The notes beneath the pieces are model-generated. The model ran no database searches. It saw only the letters and a program-made list of their open reading frames with translations, and had not been told where the DNA came from. A program made the translations under genes and the position numbers. DNA of 64,000 nucleotides from Tianweitania sp. UT-5YL-CI-8 (GTDB lineage Bacteria; Pseudomonadota; Alphaproteobacteria; Rhizobiales; Rhizobiaceae): contig NZ_JASCRR010000006.1 in assembly GCF_030010215.1 (NCBI RefSeq), positions 1-64,000 of the forward strand, in the 5' to 3' direction. Below are positions 1 through 7,967 of the stretch, one piece after another (the stretch's first letter is position 1; each line of letters starts with the position of its first letter).

Positions 1-1093
1 CCGGCTGCATGTCCTTCTTGGCCACAGCGCACACCTCCGCCACCGGCGTCGCCAGCGGCACCATGTCGGCCTTGCCGTAGAGCACCACCCGCGCGCAGGT
101 CAGCGGCACTTCCAGCGAGGTCAAATGATACGGCCGGTGGAAGGTGAAATACGGGCCGTGGCCCATCTTTAGATCCTCCATCCGCTCCGAAATCCTAGGA
201 TGCGACATATCCGCGATGACGAACACGCCGGGCGCAACCCCCTTGCCGATGGAATAGTCGACCACGCCGACCCTCGACAGCACACCGCCATCCTTCTGCG
301 GCACCAGCACCTTGTTCAGTTCCGGCAAGGTCGCCGCCGGGCCGTGCATGCCCGGCTTGTCGGGAACCAGGCCGGTGGCATTGGCAATCGCCGCCATCTC
401 GACCATCGTCTTGGAGCCGTCGACGAACTCCACCAGCATCCGCACATTCATGTTGCGGCGTTTTGCTTCCTCGGCATAGTCGTGCGGCACGGCGTCGATG
501 TTGAGCGGGTTGTTCTTGCCCTTGCCCGCCGCCACGATGGTATGCCCCATCGCCGAGACGAACTCGATCAGTTCCATGCAGGATGACGGCTCGTCGCCCG
601 CGCCCAGCGAGTAGGTCACGCCCAGACGATCCGCCTCGTGCTTGAGATAGGCGCCGATGGTCACGTCCGCCTCGACATTCATCATCACCAGATGCTTGCC
701 GTGCTCCATCGCGCGCAGGCCGATCTCCGCCCCAACGGCCGGAACGCCGGTGGCGTCGATCACCACGTCGATCAACCCGCTTTCCAGCACCAGCGAGGCA
801 TCGCTGGTCACCGCCACCTTGCCCGCCTCGATCGCCTCGTTCAGCGCCGAGCCGGTGGTCACCTCGCGCGAATGGCCCTCTTCCTGATAGGCGATGCTGA
901 CCGCCTTGCCGGCATTGGGCAGGTTGAGTTCCGAAATCGCGCCGATCTCGATGCCCGGCATATGCGCCACACGAGCGACGATATCCGTGCCCATCTCGCC
1001 CGCGCCGATCAGACCGATCCGGATCGGCTTGCCCGTCTTGCCACGCTCGATCAAATCCCGCGCCAGTCCAACCGGTGCTACATTGATAGCCAT
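1..1093 (-). CDS. SAF-domain NAD(P)-dependent oxidoreductase (COG4091-like), 3' end cut by the window edge
   Basis: Reads on the minus strand from ATG at 1093 and runs off the left edge, so only about the first 364 residues are present. A Rossmann nucleotide-binding motif GLIGAGEMG lies near residues 28-36, and the visible part matches the homoserine-dehydrogenase-like fold of COG4091 proteins, whose C-terminus carries a SAF domain. These proteins act in sugar-acid or polyol catabolism in several alphaproteobacteria, but the substrate here cannot be told. GGAGG about 6 nt upstream of the ATG supports the start. It lies 108 bp downstream of the MarR gene on the same strand, so MarR may control it. 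Family call is firm, reaction unknown. Confidence 0.8.
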   Translation of the reverse strand, partial: MAINVAPVGLARDLIERGKTGKPIRIGLIGAGEMGTDIVARVAHMPGIEIGAISELNLPNAGKAVSIAYQEEGHSREVTTGSALNEAIEAGKVAVTSDASLVLESGLIDVVIDATGVPAVGAEIGLRAMEHGKHLVMMNVEADVTIGAYLKHEADRLGVTYSLGAGDEPSSCMELIEFVSAMGHTIVAAGKGKNNPLNIDAVPHDYAEEAKRRNMNVRMLVEFVDGSKTMVEMAAIANATGLVPDKPGMHGPAATLPELNKVLVPQKDGGVLSRVGVVDYSIGKGVAPGVFVIADMSHPRISERMEDLKMGHGPYFTFHRPYHLTSLEVPLTCARVVLYGKADMVPLATPVAEVCAVAKKDMQP

Positions 1094-1201
1094 AGGCAAT
1101 TCCTCCCAGAGGTCAGGTTTCTCCGCGCATTCGGTACCCGACAACAACGCCCGCGCCAACGGATTTATCGCCGCTGCGACCGGAATTGCCGCTGAAAAGA
1201 A

Positions 1202-1648
1202 CTAGGAAAGTTTCATCAGCGCACCGCGCAGCGTCTCCGGCATGCCCTCGCCGAGCGCCTTTTCGATCTGCGCATGGGCGGCGATCCAGATCGGCGTGGC
1301 TTCCTTCAAGAGGCTTTCGCCTTCCGCCGTCAATGACAGGCGACGGCCGCGCCGGTCGTTCTTGTCCACCGCCACTTCAACCACCCCGCGCCGCTCCAGC
1401 GGCTTGAGATTGGCCGTCAGCGTTGTGCGGTCCATGGCGAGAAGCTGCGAGACGTCGCTGATCTTGGGCTGCTCGGGACGGTTGAGCGACATCATCAGCG
1501 AGAACTGGCCATGCGTCAGTCCGAGCGGACGAAACGCCTCGTCGAAACGGCGCGCCAAGGACCGAGCCGCACGCTGCACATGCAGGCAGAGGCAGCAGTC
1601 ACGCACCAGGATCGTGACGTCATAGGGAACTTGCGGTGGTTTTGACAT
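1202..1648 (-). CDS. MarR-family transcriptional regulator
   Basis: A 148-aa protein with a winged helix-turn-helix. The segment around LGLTHGQFSLMMSLNR and the wing region RTTLTANLKPLERRG followed by DRRGRRLSLT are typical MarR signatures. Cysteines cluster near residues 18-22 (DCCLCLH), which could sense oxidants or metals, although no CxxC or OhrR-type context proves it. It is divergent from the BNR/MoaD pair and co-directional with the truncated oxidoreductase. A perfect palindrome sits 11 bp upstream of its start and is the likely operator, so autoregulation and control of the divergent operon are expected. The ligand is unknown. Confidence 0.9.
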   Translation of the reverse strand: MSKPPQVPYDVTILVRDCCLCLHVQRAARSLARRFDEAFRPLGLTHGQFSLMMSLNRPEQPKISDVSQLLAMDRTTLTANLKPLERRGVVEVAVDKNDRRGRRLSLTAEGESLLKEATPIWIAAHAQIEKALGEGMPETLRGALMKLS

Positions 1649-1659
1649 GGCTCAATTAA

Positions 1660-1671
1660 GTTGATATCAAC
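1660..1671. promoter_or_regulatory. Probable MarR operator
   Basis: GTTGATATCAAC is a perfect 12-bp palindrome between the divergent MarR gene and the BNR-repeat gene. MarR proteins commonly bind palindromes with a TTGATATCAA-like core, so this is the best operator candidate in the intergenic region. Confidence 0.65.
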
Positions 1672-1793
1672 GCAGATATAGCGCCGAGATGCCCGACTTG
1701 AAAGAAGAATAATGAGCCGGCATCGGGGTGCGACATTCAGCATCGCCCGCAAGGCGAAGACAGTATCTGCCCGGCGTCATGAAGGAGGAAGAC

Positions 1794-2876
1794 ATGGCCG
1801 CCTCAGTTCACATACTTCTCGGCACTAAGAAAGGCGTTTTCATCCTCGACGGAGATGAAAACCGCACCGCCTGGACCCTGCGCGGTCCCTTTTGCGAGAC
1901 CTGGCCGATCAATCACGTCGTCGCCGACCCCAACACCGGCGCTATCTATGGCGCGGGCGGCAACGAATGGTTCGGCCCCGCCATTTGGAAATCCACCGAC
2001 CTCGGCGAAAGCTGGAGCCATTCGAGCCAGGGTCTCAGCTATCCCGAGGGCGAAGACCCGATCACCTCGGCCTGGAGCGTCGCCGCCTCGAACGGCACGC
2101 TCTATGCCGGCGTCCAGCCCGCCGGCCTGTTCCGCAGCGACGATGCCGGGCAATCCTGGCAGCATATCCGGGGTCTGCGCGACCATCCGACCCGCCCCGA
2201 CTGGTCACCGGGCGGGGCGGGGCTGATCCTGCATTCGCTGGTGGTCGATCCGCAGGATCACGGCCGCATCTGGGTCGGCATCTCGGCCGCCGGCGTCTTT
2301 CACACAAGCGACGGCGGCCAGAGCTGGGAGCCGCGCAACCTCGGCACCCGAGCCGATTTCATGCCCGAGGGCCAGAACTATCCCGAATTCGGCCAGTGCG
2401 TTCATTGCATCGTCATGGCAGCCAATGCTTCCGATCGCCTCTATCAGCAGAACCATTGCGGCATGTACCGCACCGACGATGGCGGCCGGAAATGGACGAG
2501 CATCGAGGATGGCCTGCCGTCGAGCTTCGGCTTTCCCGCCGCCGCTCACCCGCATGACACGGACACGCTCTATCTTCTGCCGCTCAACGGCGACATCAAG
2601 GGCCGCTACGTGCCGGACGCGGCCGCGGCCGTATGGCGCACGCGCGACGGCGGCAAGAGCTGGCAGGACCTGCGCGACGGCCTGCCGCAGCAGAACGCCT
2701 TTTTCGGCGTACTCAGGCAAGCCATGGCCACCGACCGGCTGGACAAGGCCGGCGTCTATTTCGGAACCAGTTCGGGTTCGGTATTCGCCAGCGCCGACGA
2801 GGGCGACAGCTGGACCTGCATCGCCCAGCATCTGCCAACGATCCTGTCGGTCGAAACCCTGACGCGGACCGGCTGA
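1794..2876 (+). CDS. BNR/Asp-box repeat beta-propeller protein (sialidase-like fold)
   Basis: A 360-aa protein with at least six Asp-box motifs of the form S/T-x-D-x-G-x-x-W, for example STDLGESW near 67, RSDDAGQSW near 114, TSDGGQSW near 171 and RTDDGGRKW near 226. This indicates a six-bladed beta-propeller of the WD40/YVTN/BNR type, often annotated as exo-alpha-sialidase. The catalytic Arg triad and FRIP motif of true sialidases were not seen, so enzyme activity should not be assumed. There is no signal peptide. ATG 1794 is chosen because AGGAGG at 1783-1788 sits 5 nt upstream. It is followed after 1 nt by a MoaD/ThiS gene, a coupling that suggests a shared job. Confidence 0.85.
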   Translation: MAASVHILLGTKKGVFILDGDENRTAWTLRGPFCETWPINHVVADPNTGAIYGAGGNEWFGPAIWKSTDLGESWSHSSQGLSYPEGEDPITSAWSVAASNGTLYAGVQPAGLFRSDDAGQSWQHIRGLRDHPTRPDWSPGGAGLILHSLVVDPQDHGRIWVGISAAGVFHTSDGGQSWEPRNLGTRADFMPEGQNYPEFGQCVHCIVMAANASDRLYQQNHCGMYRTDDGGRKWTSIEDGLPSSFGFPAAAHPHDTDTLYLLPLNGDIKGRYVPDAAAAVWRTRDGGKSWQDLRDGLPQQNAFFGVLRQAMATDRLDKAGVYFGTSSGSVFASADEGDSWTCIAQHLPTILSVETLTRTG

Positions 2877-2877
2877 C

Positions 2878-3159
2878 ATGGCAGCGTCGAACCAGACGGT
2901 GGTCGTCCGTCTGCCAGGCGTGCTGGTCGACCTGTTTTCCGGCGCACCGCGACGATTGGAGATGACGGCTGCGACCGTCGCGGAGGTGATTGATGAACTG
3001 GACCGCCAATTTCCCGGCATGGGCGACCGCCTGCGCGACACGCGGCCCGCCATCCGCAAGCACATCAACGTCTTCGTCGATGGCGACAAGCTGAAGCTGA
3101 ACGCCCCTCTCCAGGCGGGCTGTGAGGTTTTTATCCTGACGGCCATCAGCGGCGGATAA
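2878..3159 (+). CDS. MoaD/ThiS-family ubiquitin-like protein
   Basis: A 93-aa protein ending in AISGG, the C-terminal di-glycine that sulfur carriers such as MoaD and ThiS need for adenylation and thiocarboxylation. Its length and beta-grasp pattern (VVVRLPG ... VAEVIDELD ... INVFVDGD) fit the family. It is translationally coupled to the BNR-repeat gene (TGA, one base, ATG). No E1-like MoeB/ThiF and no molybdopterin synthase large subunit lie nearby, so it is probably not a housekeeping MoaD. It may serve as a sulfur donor or a modifier linked to the propeller protein. Confidence 0.88.
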   Translation: MAASNQTVVVRLPGVLVDLFSGAPRRLEMTAATVAEVIDELDRQFPGMGDRLRDTRPAIRKHINVFVDGDKLKLNAPLQAGCEVFILTAISGG

Positions 3160-3337
3160 CCTGCTCTGCAATATCTCTGTCACCAACCAGCGATAGCACT
3201 GCTTCTTGGAAGCACAGAGGTGCCGGAACCGGCATTCGAAGTGTCGGACGTCAATTTGGAAAGACATCCGGCGAGGTAACGGCTATTTCTGTTGCCGTCC
3301 GACACTTGCCGCGCTGCGGCCCATCGCGAGGAAACCC

Positions 3338-3856
3338 ATGTCTACGCTCGTTGTCATCGTCTATCCGACCGAACAAAAGGCCGAAGAAGTCCGGCAGCAT
3401 CTCTTTCAGCTTCAGAAAGAGCATCTGATCACCCTGGCTGATGCCGTCATCGCCACGAAAACCGAGTCCGGCCACGTCAAGCTGAACCAGCTCGTCAACA
3501 CCACGGCGGCAGGTGCGGTCAGCGGCAGCTTCTGGGGCCTGCTCGTGGGCGTCATCTTCCTGAACCCGCTGCTTGGCGTAGCCGTAGGCGCCGCATCGGG
3601 CGCGTTGGGTGGCGCGCTCACAGATGTCGGCATCGACGACACGTTCATGAAAGAGCTGGCCGAGAGCATCCAACCCGGCAACGGCGCCCTCTTCGTGCTG
3701 ATCCGTGAGATGACCGAGGACAAGGTGCTGAAGGACATCCAGAATTTCGGCGGCACCGTGCTCAAGACCTCGCTGGACGAAAGCAAGGAACAGCTGCTGC
3801 GCGATGCCCTGCAAAAGCATACGGCAAGCGATTCTCCCGTACCGCCCCTGGTGTGA
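3338..3856 (+). CDS. DUF1269 membrane-associated protein
   Basis: A 172-aa protein of the DUF1269 family. The N-terminal part (STLVVIVYPTEQKAEEV) is followed by a central glycine/alanine-rich hydrophobic stretch near residues 60-100, with a GLLVGVIFLNPLLGVAVGAA helix pair, and by a soluble C-terminal part. Function is unknown; members are often described as stress-related membrane proteins. GAGGAAA just upstream supports ATG 3338 over the longer in-frame extension. Confidence 0.85.
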   Translation: MSTLVVIVYPTEQKAEEVRQHLFQLQKEHLITLADAVIATKTESGHVKLNQLVNTTAAGAVSGSFWGLLVGVIFLNPLLGVAVGAASGALGGALTDVGIDDTFMKELAESIQPGNGALFVLIREMTEDKVLKDIQNFGGTVLKTSLDESKEQLLRDALQKHTASDSPVPPLV

Positions 3857-3938
3857 GCCAGGCCTGACATCGGCCAGTTCTAGATTGCAGCGGCGCCCGA
3901 TGCCGATGCTTTTCTTTGGGATCTACGCATCGTGCCTT

Positions 3939-3962
3939 CCGAAAATCGATTCCGATTTTCGG
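3939..3962. repeat. 24-bp perfect palindrome
   Basis: CCGAAAATCG, a 4-nt ATTC spacer, then CGATTTTCGG form a perfect 10-bp stem. It lies between the DUF1269 gene and the alpha/beta hydrolase gene. Similar GAAAATCG/CGATTTTC palindromes recur in rhizobial intergenic DNA (from memory). It may also act as a weak terminator, though no T-run follows. Confidence 0.6.
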
Positions 3963-4015
3963 GCCGATGCTGTAGGCGTGGTCGCTGGGGCAATGCGGGC
4001 GCTTTGAGGGGCTTT

Positions 4016-5494
4016 ATGAAGGGGTTCGTGGTCAGGGGCGTGAAGCGGACCCTCAAATGGGTCGTCATGCTCCTGCTTGCCTGCGCCGTGACGGTGTTCG
4101 GCGTTCGCGCCTTCGATTCCCTGCGCGGGCCGCCGCTGGAAGTCTGGCACAAATTCGTGCCCGACGAACTGTCGCCGTCCGAGATCGACGCAGCCGACTG
4201 GACCGCCTATGTCGCCCGCGAAGACGTGCTGTACGACGAAATCCTGAAAAACGTCACCAACAAGCTCGACGTCGAAGACCGCGCCGCCTGGAACCGCTAT
4301 TTCGCCGGCAGCCCGATCAACCCGACCGGCTTCGCGCAAAACTACAACAGATCCTTCCTGCTCATGCCCGATGGCGCGCCGAAGGGTGCGGCGGTGCTGC
4401 TGCACGGCCTGACCGACAGCCCCTACAGCATGCGGCATTTTGCGGAGTTCTATCGCAGCAAGGGATTCGTGGCCGTCGTTATCCGCATGCCGGGCCATGG
4501 CACGGTGCCCGGCGGACTGACGGAGGTGCACTGGGAGTCCTGGATGGCGGCGACGCGTCTGGCGGTGCGCGAGGCAGTCGCCCGGGCGGGATCGAATGTG
4601 CCGCTGCATCTCGTCGGCTATTCCAACGGCGGCGCGCTTGCGGTGAAATACACCATTGATGCGCTTGACGACATGTCCCTTCCGAAGCCGACGCGTATCT
4701 CCTTGATGTCGCCGATGATCGGCATCACCGCCTTTGCGCGCTTCGCCGGACTCGCAGCTGTGCCCGCCGTCTTCCCCGCCTTCGTCAAGGCATCCTGGCT
4801 GGGCATTCTGCCGGAATTCAACCCGTTCAAATACAACTCCTTCCCCGTCAACGCCGCGCGCCAGTCTTATGAGCTGACGTGGGACCTGCAAGCCGCGATC
4901 AATCGGGTCGCGACTGCCGGCCGCACGGCGGAACTGCCGCCCATCCTCGCTTTCCAATCGATCGTCGATTTCACGGTCAGCACACCCGCCGTCGTCACGG
5001 CTTTGTTCGACCAATTGGCGAATGACGGAAGCGAACTCGTCCTGTTCGACATCAACCGCGCATCCACCTTCTCGCTGGTCATCAATCCGGCCGCCGAGAC
5101 TGCTATCGACCATATTCTCCCTCCCGGCCCAAGGCGCTACGCCGCGACGATCATCGAAAACAGCGCCGGCTATTCTGAGACGCGCGAGCGCCGCATGGCA
5201 GCCGACGATGTGACCGAGACCCGACGCGATCTCGACATCGCCTACCCCTATGATCTCTATTCGCTGTCGCACATTGCCCTGCCGTTTCCCCTGTCGGATG
5301 GCCTTTACGGCATGCAGCCCGACCCGCTCGACGATTTCGGCGTCAATCTTGGCGCGCTCGCCTCGCGCGGCGAAGCCGGAACGCTGATCGCCTCGCTCGA
5401 TACGTTGATGCGGGCATCCTCCAACCCCTTCTTCAGCTACATGATCAAGCGGATCGACGAAGGCGTGGACGCCGATCTCGCGCCTCAGCAATGA
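4016..5494 (+). CDS. Membrane-anchored alpha/beta hydrolase
   Basis: A 492-aa protein with a basic N-terminus and one hydrophobic segment near residues 13-31 that acts as signal anchor. The hydrolase core shows LLHGLTDS (oxyanion region, H130-G131) and the nucleophile elbow GYSNGG with Ser203. Later Asp and His residues must complete the triad, and a C-terminal extension of about 150 residues is poorly conserved. The likely reaction is ester or amide hydrolysis at the periplasmic membrane face; the substrate is unknown. The start at 4016 is preferred because GAGGGG lies about 6 nt upstream and it places the hydrophobic anchor at the N-terminus. Confidence 0.82.
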   Translation: MKGFVVRGVKRTLKWVVMLLLACAVTVFGVRAFDSLRGPPLEVWHKFVPDELSPSEIDAADWTAYVAREDVLYDEILKNVTNKLDVEDRAAWNRYFAGSPINPTGFAQNYNRSFLLMPDGAPKGAAVLLHGLTDSPYSMRHFAEFYRSKGFVAVVIRMPGHGTVPGGLTEVHWESWMAATRLAVREAVARAGSNVPLHLVGYSNGGALAVKYTIDALDDMSLPKPTRISLMSPMIGITAFARFAGLAAVPAVFPAFVKASWLGILPEFNPFKYNSFPVNAARQSYELTWDLQAAINRVATAGRTAELPPILAFQSIVDFTVSTPAVVTALFDQLANDGSELVLFDINRASTFSLVINPAAETAIDHILPPGPRRYAATIIENSAGYSETRERRMAADDVTETRRDLDIAYPYDLYSLSHIALPFPLSDGLYGMQPDPLDDFGVNLGALASRGEAGTLIASLDTLMRASSNPFFSYMIKRIDEGVDADLAPQQ

Positions 5495-5616
5495 CTCTCA
5501 TCCTTGCCCTGCAACCTACGGGCATCGTGGGCGTTAAGGGGCAGTTGGGACACTGCCGCAATGGCACGGTCGCCTGCGCTGAAACAGCCGGGCGGCGACA
5601 CAGGAGAGATCGGATC

Positions 5617-5928
5617 ATGAATAAGCTGCTTTCAACCTTTGCGGTGCTGTCCGTCACAGCTATGGTTTTGACGGGGTGCAATACGCCGGGCGAACGGGCT
5701 GTCGGCGGCGGCGTGATCGGCGCAGGTGCTGGCGCCCTCGCCGGCCAAGCTATTGGCGGCAATACGCGCAGCACGGTGGCCGGAGCGCTGATCGGCGGCG
5801 CGGCCGGCTCCCTGATCGGCGCCGCAAGTGCACCGGGCCGTTGCCGTTACCAGGAAGTCGATTCGCGCGGACGGGCCGTCTATGACAATTACGGTCGCCC
5901 TGTCACATACGAAGATCGCTGCCAGTAA
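5617..5928 (+). CDS. Glycine-zipper lipoprotein (17 kDa surface-antigen type)
   Basis: A 103-aa protein with a signal peptide ending in the lipobox LTGC, so Cys20 should be lipidated. A glycine-zipper 2TM region follows at about residues 30-70 (alternating G/A runs such as GGGVIGAGAGALAG). The C-terminal part RCRYQEVDSRGR ... YEDRC is typical of this outer-membrane lipoprotein group. ATG 5617 is preceded by CAGGAGAG. A terminator hairpin follows about 25 bp downstream, so it is probably monocistronic. Confidence 0.88.
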   Translation: MNKLLSTFAVLSVTAMVLTGCNTPGERAVGGGVIGAGAGALAGQAIGGNTRSTVAGALIGGAAGSLIGAASAPGRCRYQEVDSRGRAVYDNYGRPVTYEDRCQ

Positions 5929-5953
5929 GACTTCGGGTTCCTGGATATCAAAG

Positions 5954-5983
5954 CAGGCTGGCATTCGCGCCGGCCTGTTTTTT
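5954..5983 (+). terminator. Rho-independent terminator after the lipoprotein gene
   Basis: CAGGCTGGC and GCCGGCCTG pair over 9 bp (one G-T wobble) around a 6-nt loop, followed directly by six T residues. It lies 25 bp past the lipoprotein stop codon. Confidence 0.88.
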
Positions 5984-6056
5984 ATGCTCCTGCCAAATGC
6001 CTCCGTGATCGGCCGTTCGCCGCGCGGTTCAGCCCCAACAGAATGAAATCGCCGAC

Positions 6057-7268
6057 ATGAAACGTAAGCTCGATCTCAGGACCGGCACGCCGGTCTGGTT
6101 CGCCTACAATGTCCGCTCGGTTGCTACTGCGCCGTTACGGCGCGACATCAAGACCGACGTCGCCATCGTCGGCATGGGCATCAGCGGTGCGATGTTGGCC
6201 GAAGCTCTCACGGCGCGCGGCATGGAGGTCGTTTGCCTCGACCGGCGCGGCTCTCTGAAAGGCTCCACGCCGGCGACAACCGCCCTGGTGCAACACGAGA
6301 TCGACCAGCCGCTTTCGGTTTTGTCTGAGATGATCGGTATCGGCAAAGCCCAGCAGGCGTGGCGGCGTTCGAAGCTGGCGGTCGAAAACCTCAGCTCACG
6401 CATCATTGATCTCGACATCTCCTGCGGCCTGCAGAGAAGGCCGTCGCTTTATATCGCGGGCAATGTCTTGTCCCCCACCGATCTGAAGGAAGAGGCAGAG
6501 GCACGCGACAGAGCGGGATTGCGCACGCGTTATATGACCGCGTCGACGCTCAAGGACGACTTCGGTATCGACCGCGATGCCGCCTTGCTCAGCCAGGGCA
6601 ATCTCGAACTCGATCCGCGCAAACTGACAGCTTCTCTGCTGCGCATCGCCGCCCAGCGCGGCGCGCGCCTCTATGCTCCGGTGGAAGTCGGCGCCTTCAA
6701 ATCGGGAGAGAGCGGCGTCACCATCGCCACCAAGGATGGCCCCACCATCTCGGCGCAGCATCTGGTCATCGCCAGCGGCTATGAACTGCTGGACTCCGTG
6801 CCCGAGGCCAACCACTCCGTCATCTCGACCTGGGCCATTGCTACCAAGCCGCAGAAGGCCAAGCTGTGGCCGGAACGCGCCTTCATGTGGGAAGCGTCCG
6901 ACCCCTATCTCTATCTTCGCGCCACCGCCGACGGCCGGGTCATTTGCGGTGGCGAGGATGAGGACTTCACTGACGAAGCCCTGCGCGACGAGCTGATCGG
7001 CGAAAAGACCGCCCGCATTTCTGAAAAGCTCAAGCGCCTCTTGCCGGGCATCGACCCGGAGCCGGACTTCGCATGGGCTGGCTCGTTCGGCACCACGCCG
7101 ACCGGCTTGCCCTTCATCGGCCCCGTGCCGCGCAAGAAAAATGTCCATGCGGTGATGGGCTATGGCGGCAACGGCATAACATTCTCGCAGATCGCATCCG
7201 AAGTGATCGCAGCCCAGCTCAGCGGTCAGAAAGACAGCGACGAAGCGCTGTTCGGCTTCAACCGGTAG
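6057..7268 (+). CDS. FAD-dependent oxidoreductase, DAO (DadA-like) family
   Basis: A 403-aa flavoprotein. The dinucleotide-binding motif VAIVGMGISGAMLAE lies at about residues 35-49, and LDRRGSLKGSTPATTALVQ is the following FAD-contact segment of the D-amino-acid oxidase/glycine oxidase superfamily. The C-terminal GSFGTTPTGLPFIGPVP and YGGNGITFS are also typical. It should oxidise an amine or amino acid, but the substrate is not evident. The next gene (racemase) converges on it with only 3 bp between stops and no terminator. Confidence 0.87.
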   Translation: MKRKLDLRTGTPVWFAYNVRSVATAPLRRDIKTDVAIVGMGISGAMLAEALTARGMEVVCLDRRGSLKGSTPATTALVQHEIDQPLSVLSEMIGIGKAQQAWRRSKLAVENLSSRIIDLDISCGLQRRPSLYIAGNVLSPTDLKEEAEARDRAGLRTRYMTASTLKDDFGIDRDAALLSQGNLELDPRKLTASLLRIAAQRGARLYAPVEVGAFKSGESGVTIATKDGPTISAQHLVIASGYELLDSVPEANHSVISTWAIATKPQKAKLWPERAFMWEASDPYLYLRATADGRVICGGEDEDFTDEALRDELIGEKTARISEKLKRLLPGIDPEPDFAWAGSFGTTPTGLPFIGPVPRKKNVHAVMGYGGNGITFSQIASEVIAAQLSGQKDSDEALFGFNR

Positions 7269-7271
7269 ATC

Positions 7272-7964
7272 CTACGCCAGGGCTATATCGACGGCGGCCA
7301 CGGCGTGGATTTCGGTGGTATCGAACAACGGCACCGGACTGTCGGCGGCTGAAACCAACAGCATGATCTCCGTGCAGCCCAGGATGATGGCTTGCGCACC
7401 GCGCCCGACCAACCGCGCGATCACGGCACGATAGGCTTCGCGCGAGCTGTCTTCCACCCTGCCCACGACCAGCTCGCGATAGATGATGTCATGCACGGTT
7501 TTGCGATCCGCCTCGTCCGGCACCAGAACCTCCAGCCCATGCTTGTCCGAGAGCCGGCCCTTGTAGAAATCCTGCTCCATGGTGAAGGCCGTGCCCAGCA
7601 GACCGACTCGTCGATAACCTGCCGCATTGATCTTCTCCGCTGTCGGATCCGCGATGTGCAGCAGCGGGATCGACACGGCAGCGGCAATCTCGCCTGCCAT
7701 GCGGTGCATTGTGTTGGTGCAGATGACGATGAAGTCGGCGCCGCCTCGCTCCAGGGACCTAGCCGCGTCGATCATTCGATCGGTCAAAGCCTGCCAGTTG
7801 CCGGAATGCTGCAACCGTTCGATCTCGCCGAAATCCATCGACCACATCAGGCTTCTCGCAGAATGCACGCCGCCAAGCCGCTGCCGCACCTCCTGATTGG
7901 CGATGCGATAATATTCAGCCGAGCTTTCCCAGCTCATGCCGCCGATGAAGCCAATCGTTTTCAT
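7272..7964 (-). CDS. Aspartate/glutamate racemase family protein
   Basis: A 230-aa cofactor-independent amino-acid racemase of the COG1794 (RacX/YgeA) type. The two catalytic cysteines are visible: Cys82 in CTNTMH and Cys197 in GCTEI, and the N-terminus KTIGFIGGMSWESS is diagnostic. It probably interconverts L- and D-forms of an amino acid, with broad specificity usual in this branch. It starts 3 bp after the stop of the M20 amidohydrolase, so the two form an operon. The pairing suggests processing of an N-acyl or peptide-derived amino acid. Confidence 0.9.
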   Translation of the reverse strand: MKTIGFIGGMSWESSAEYYRIANQEVRQRLGGVHSARSLMWSMDFGEIERLQHSGNWQALTDRMIDAARSLERGGADFIVICTNTMHRMAGEIAAAVSIPLLHIADPTAEKINAAGYRRVGLLGTAFTMEQDFYKGRLSDKHGLEVLVPDEADRKTVHDIIYRELVVGRVEDSSREAYRAVIARLVGRGAQAIILGCTEIMLLVSAADSPVPLFDTTEIHAVAAVDIALA

Positions 7965-7967
7965 CTC

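Noticed and set aside
2878-3159. Housekeeping moaD
   Set aside because: No moaE or other molybdopterin biosynthesis gene is nearby and the gene is coupled to a BNR-repeat gene.
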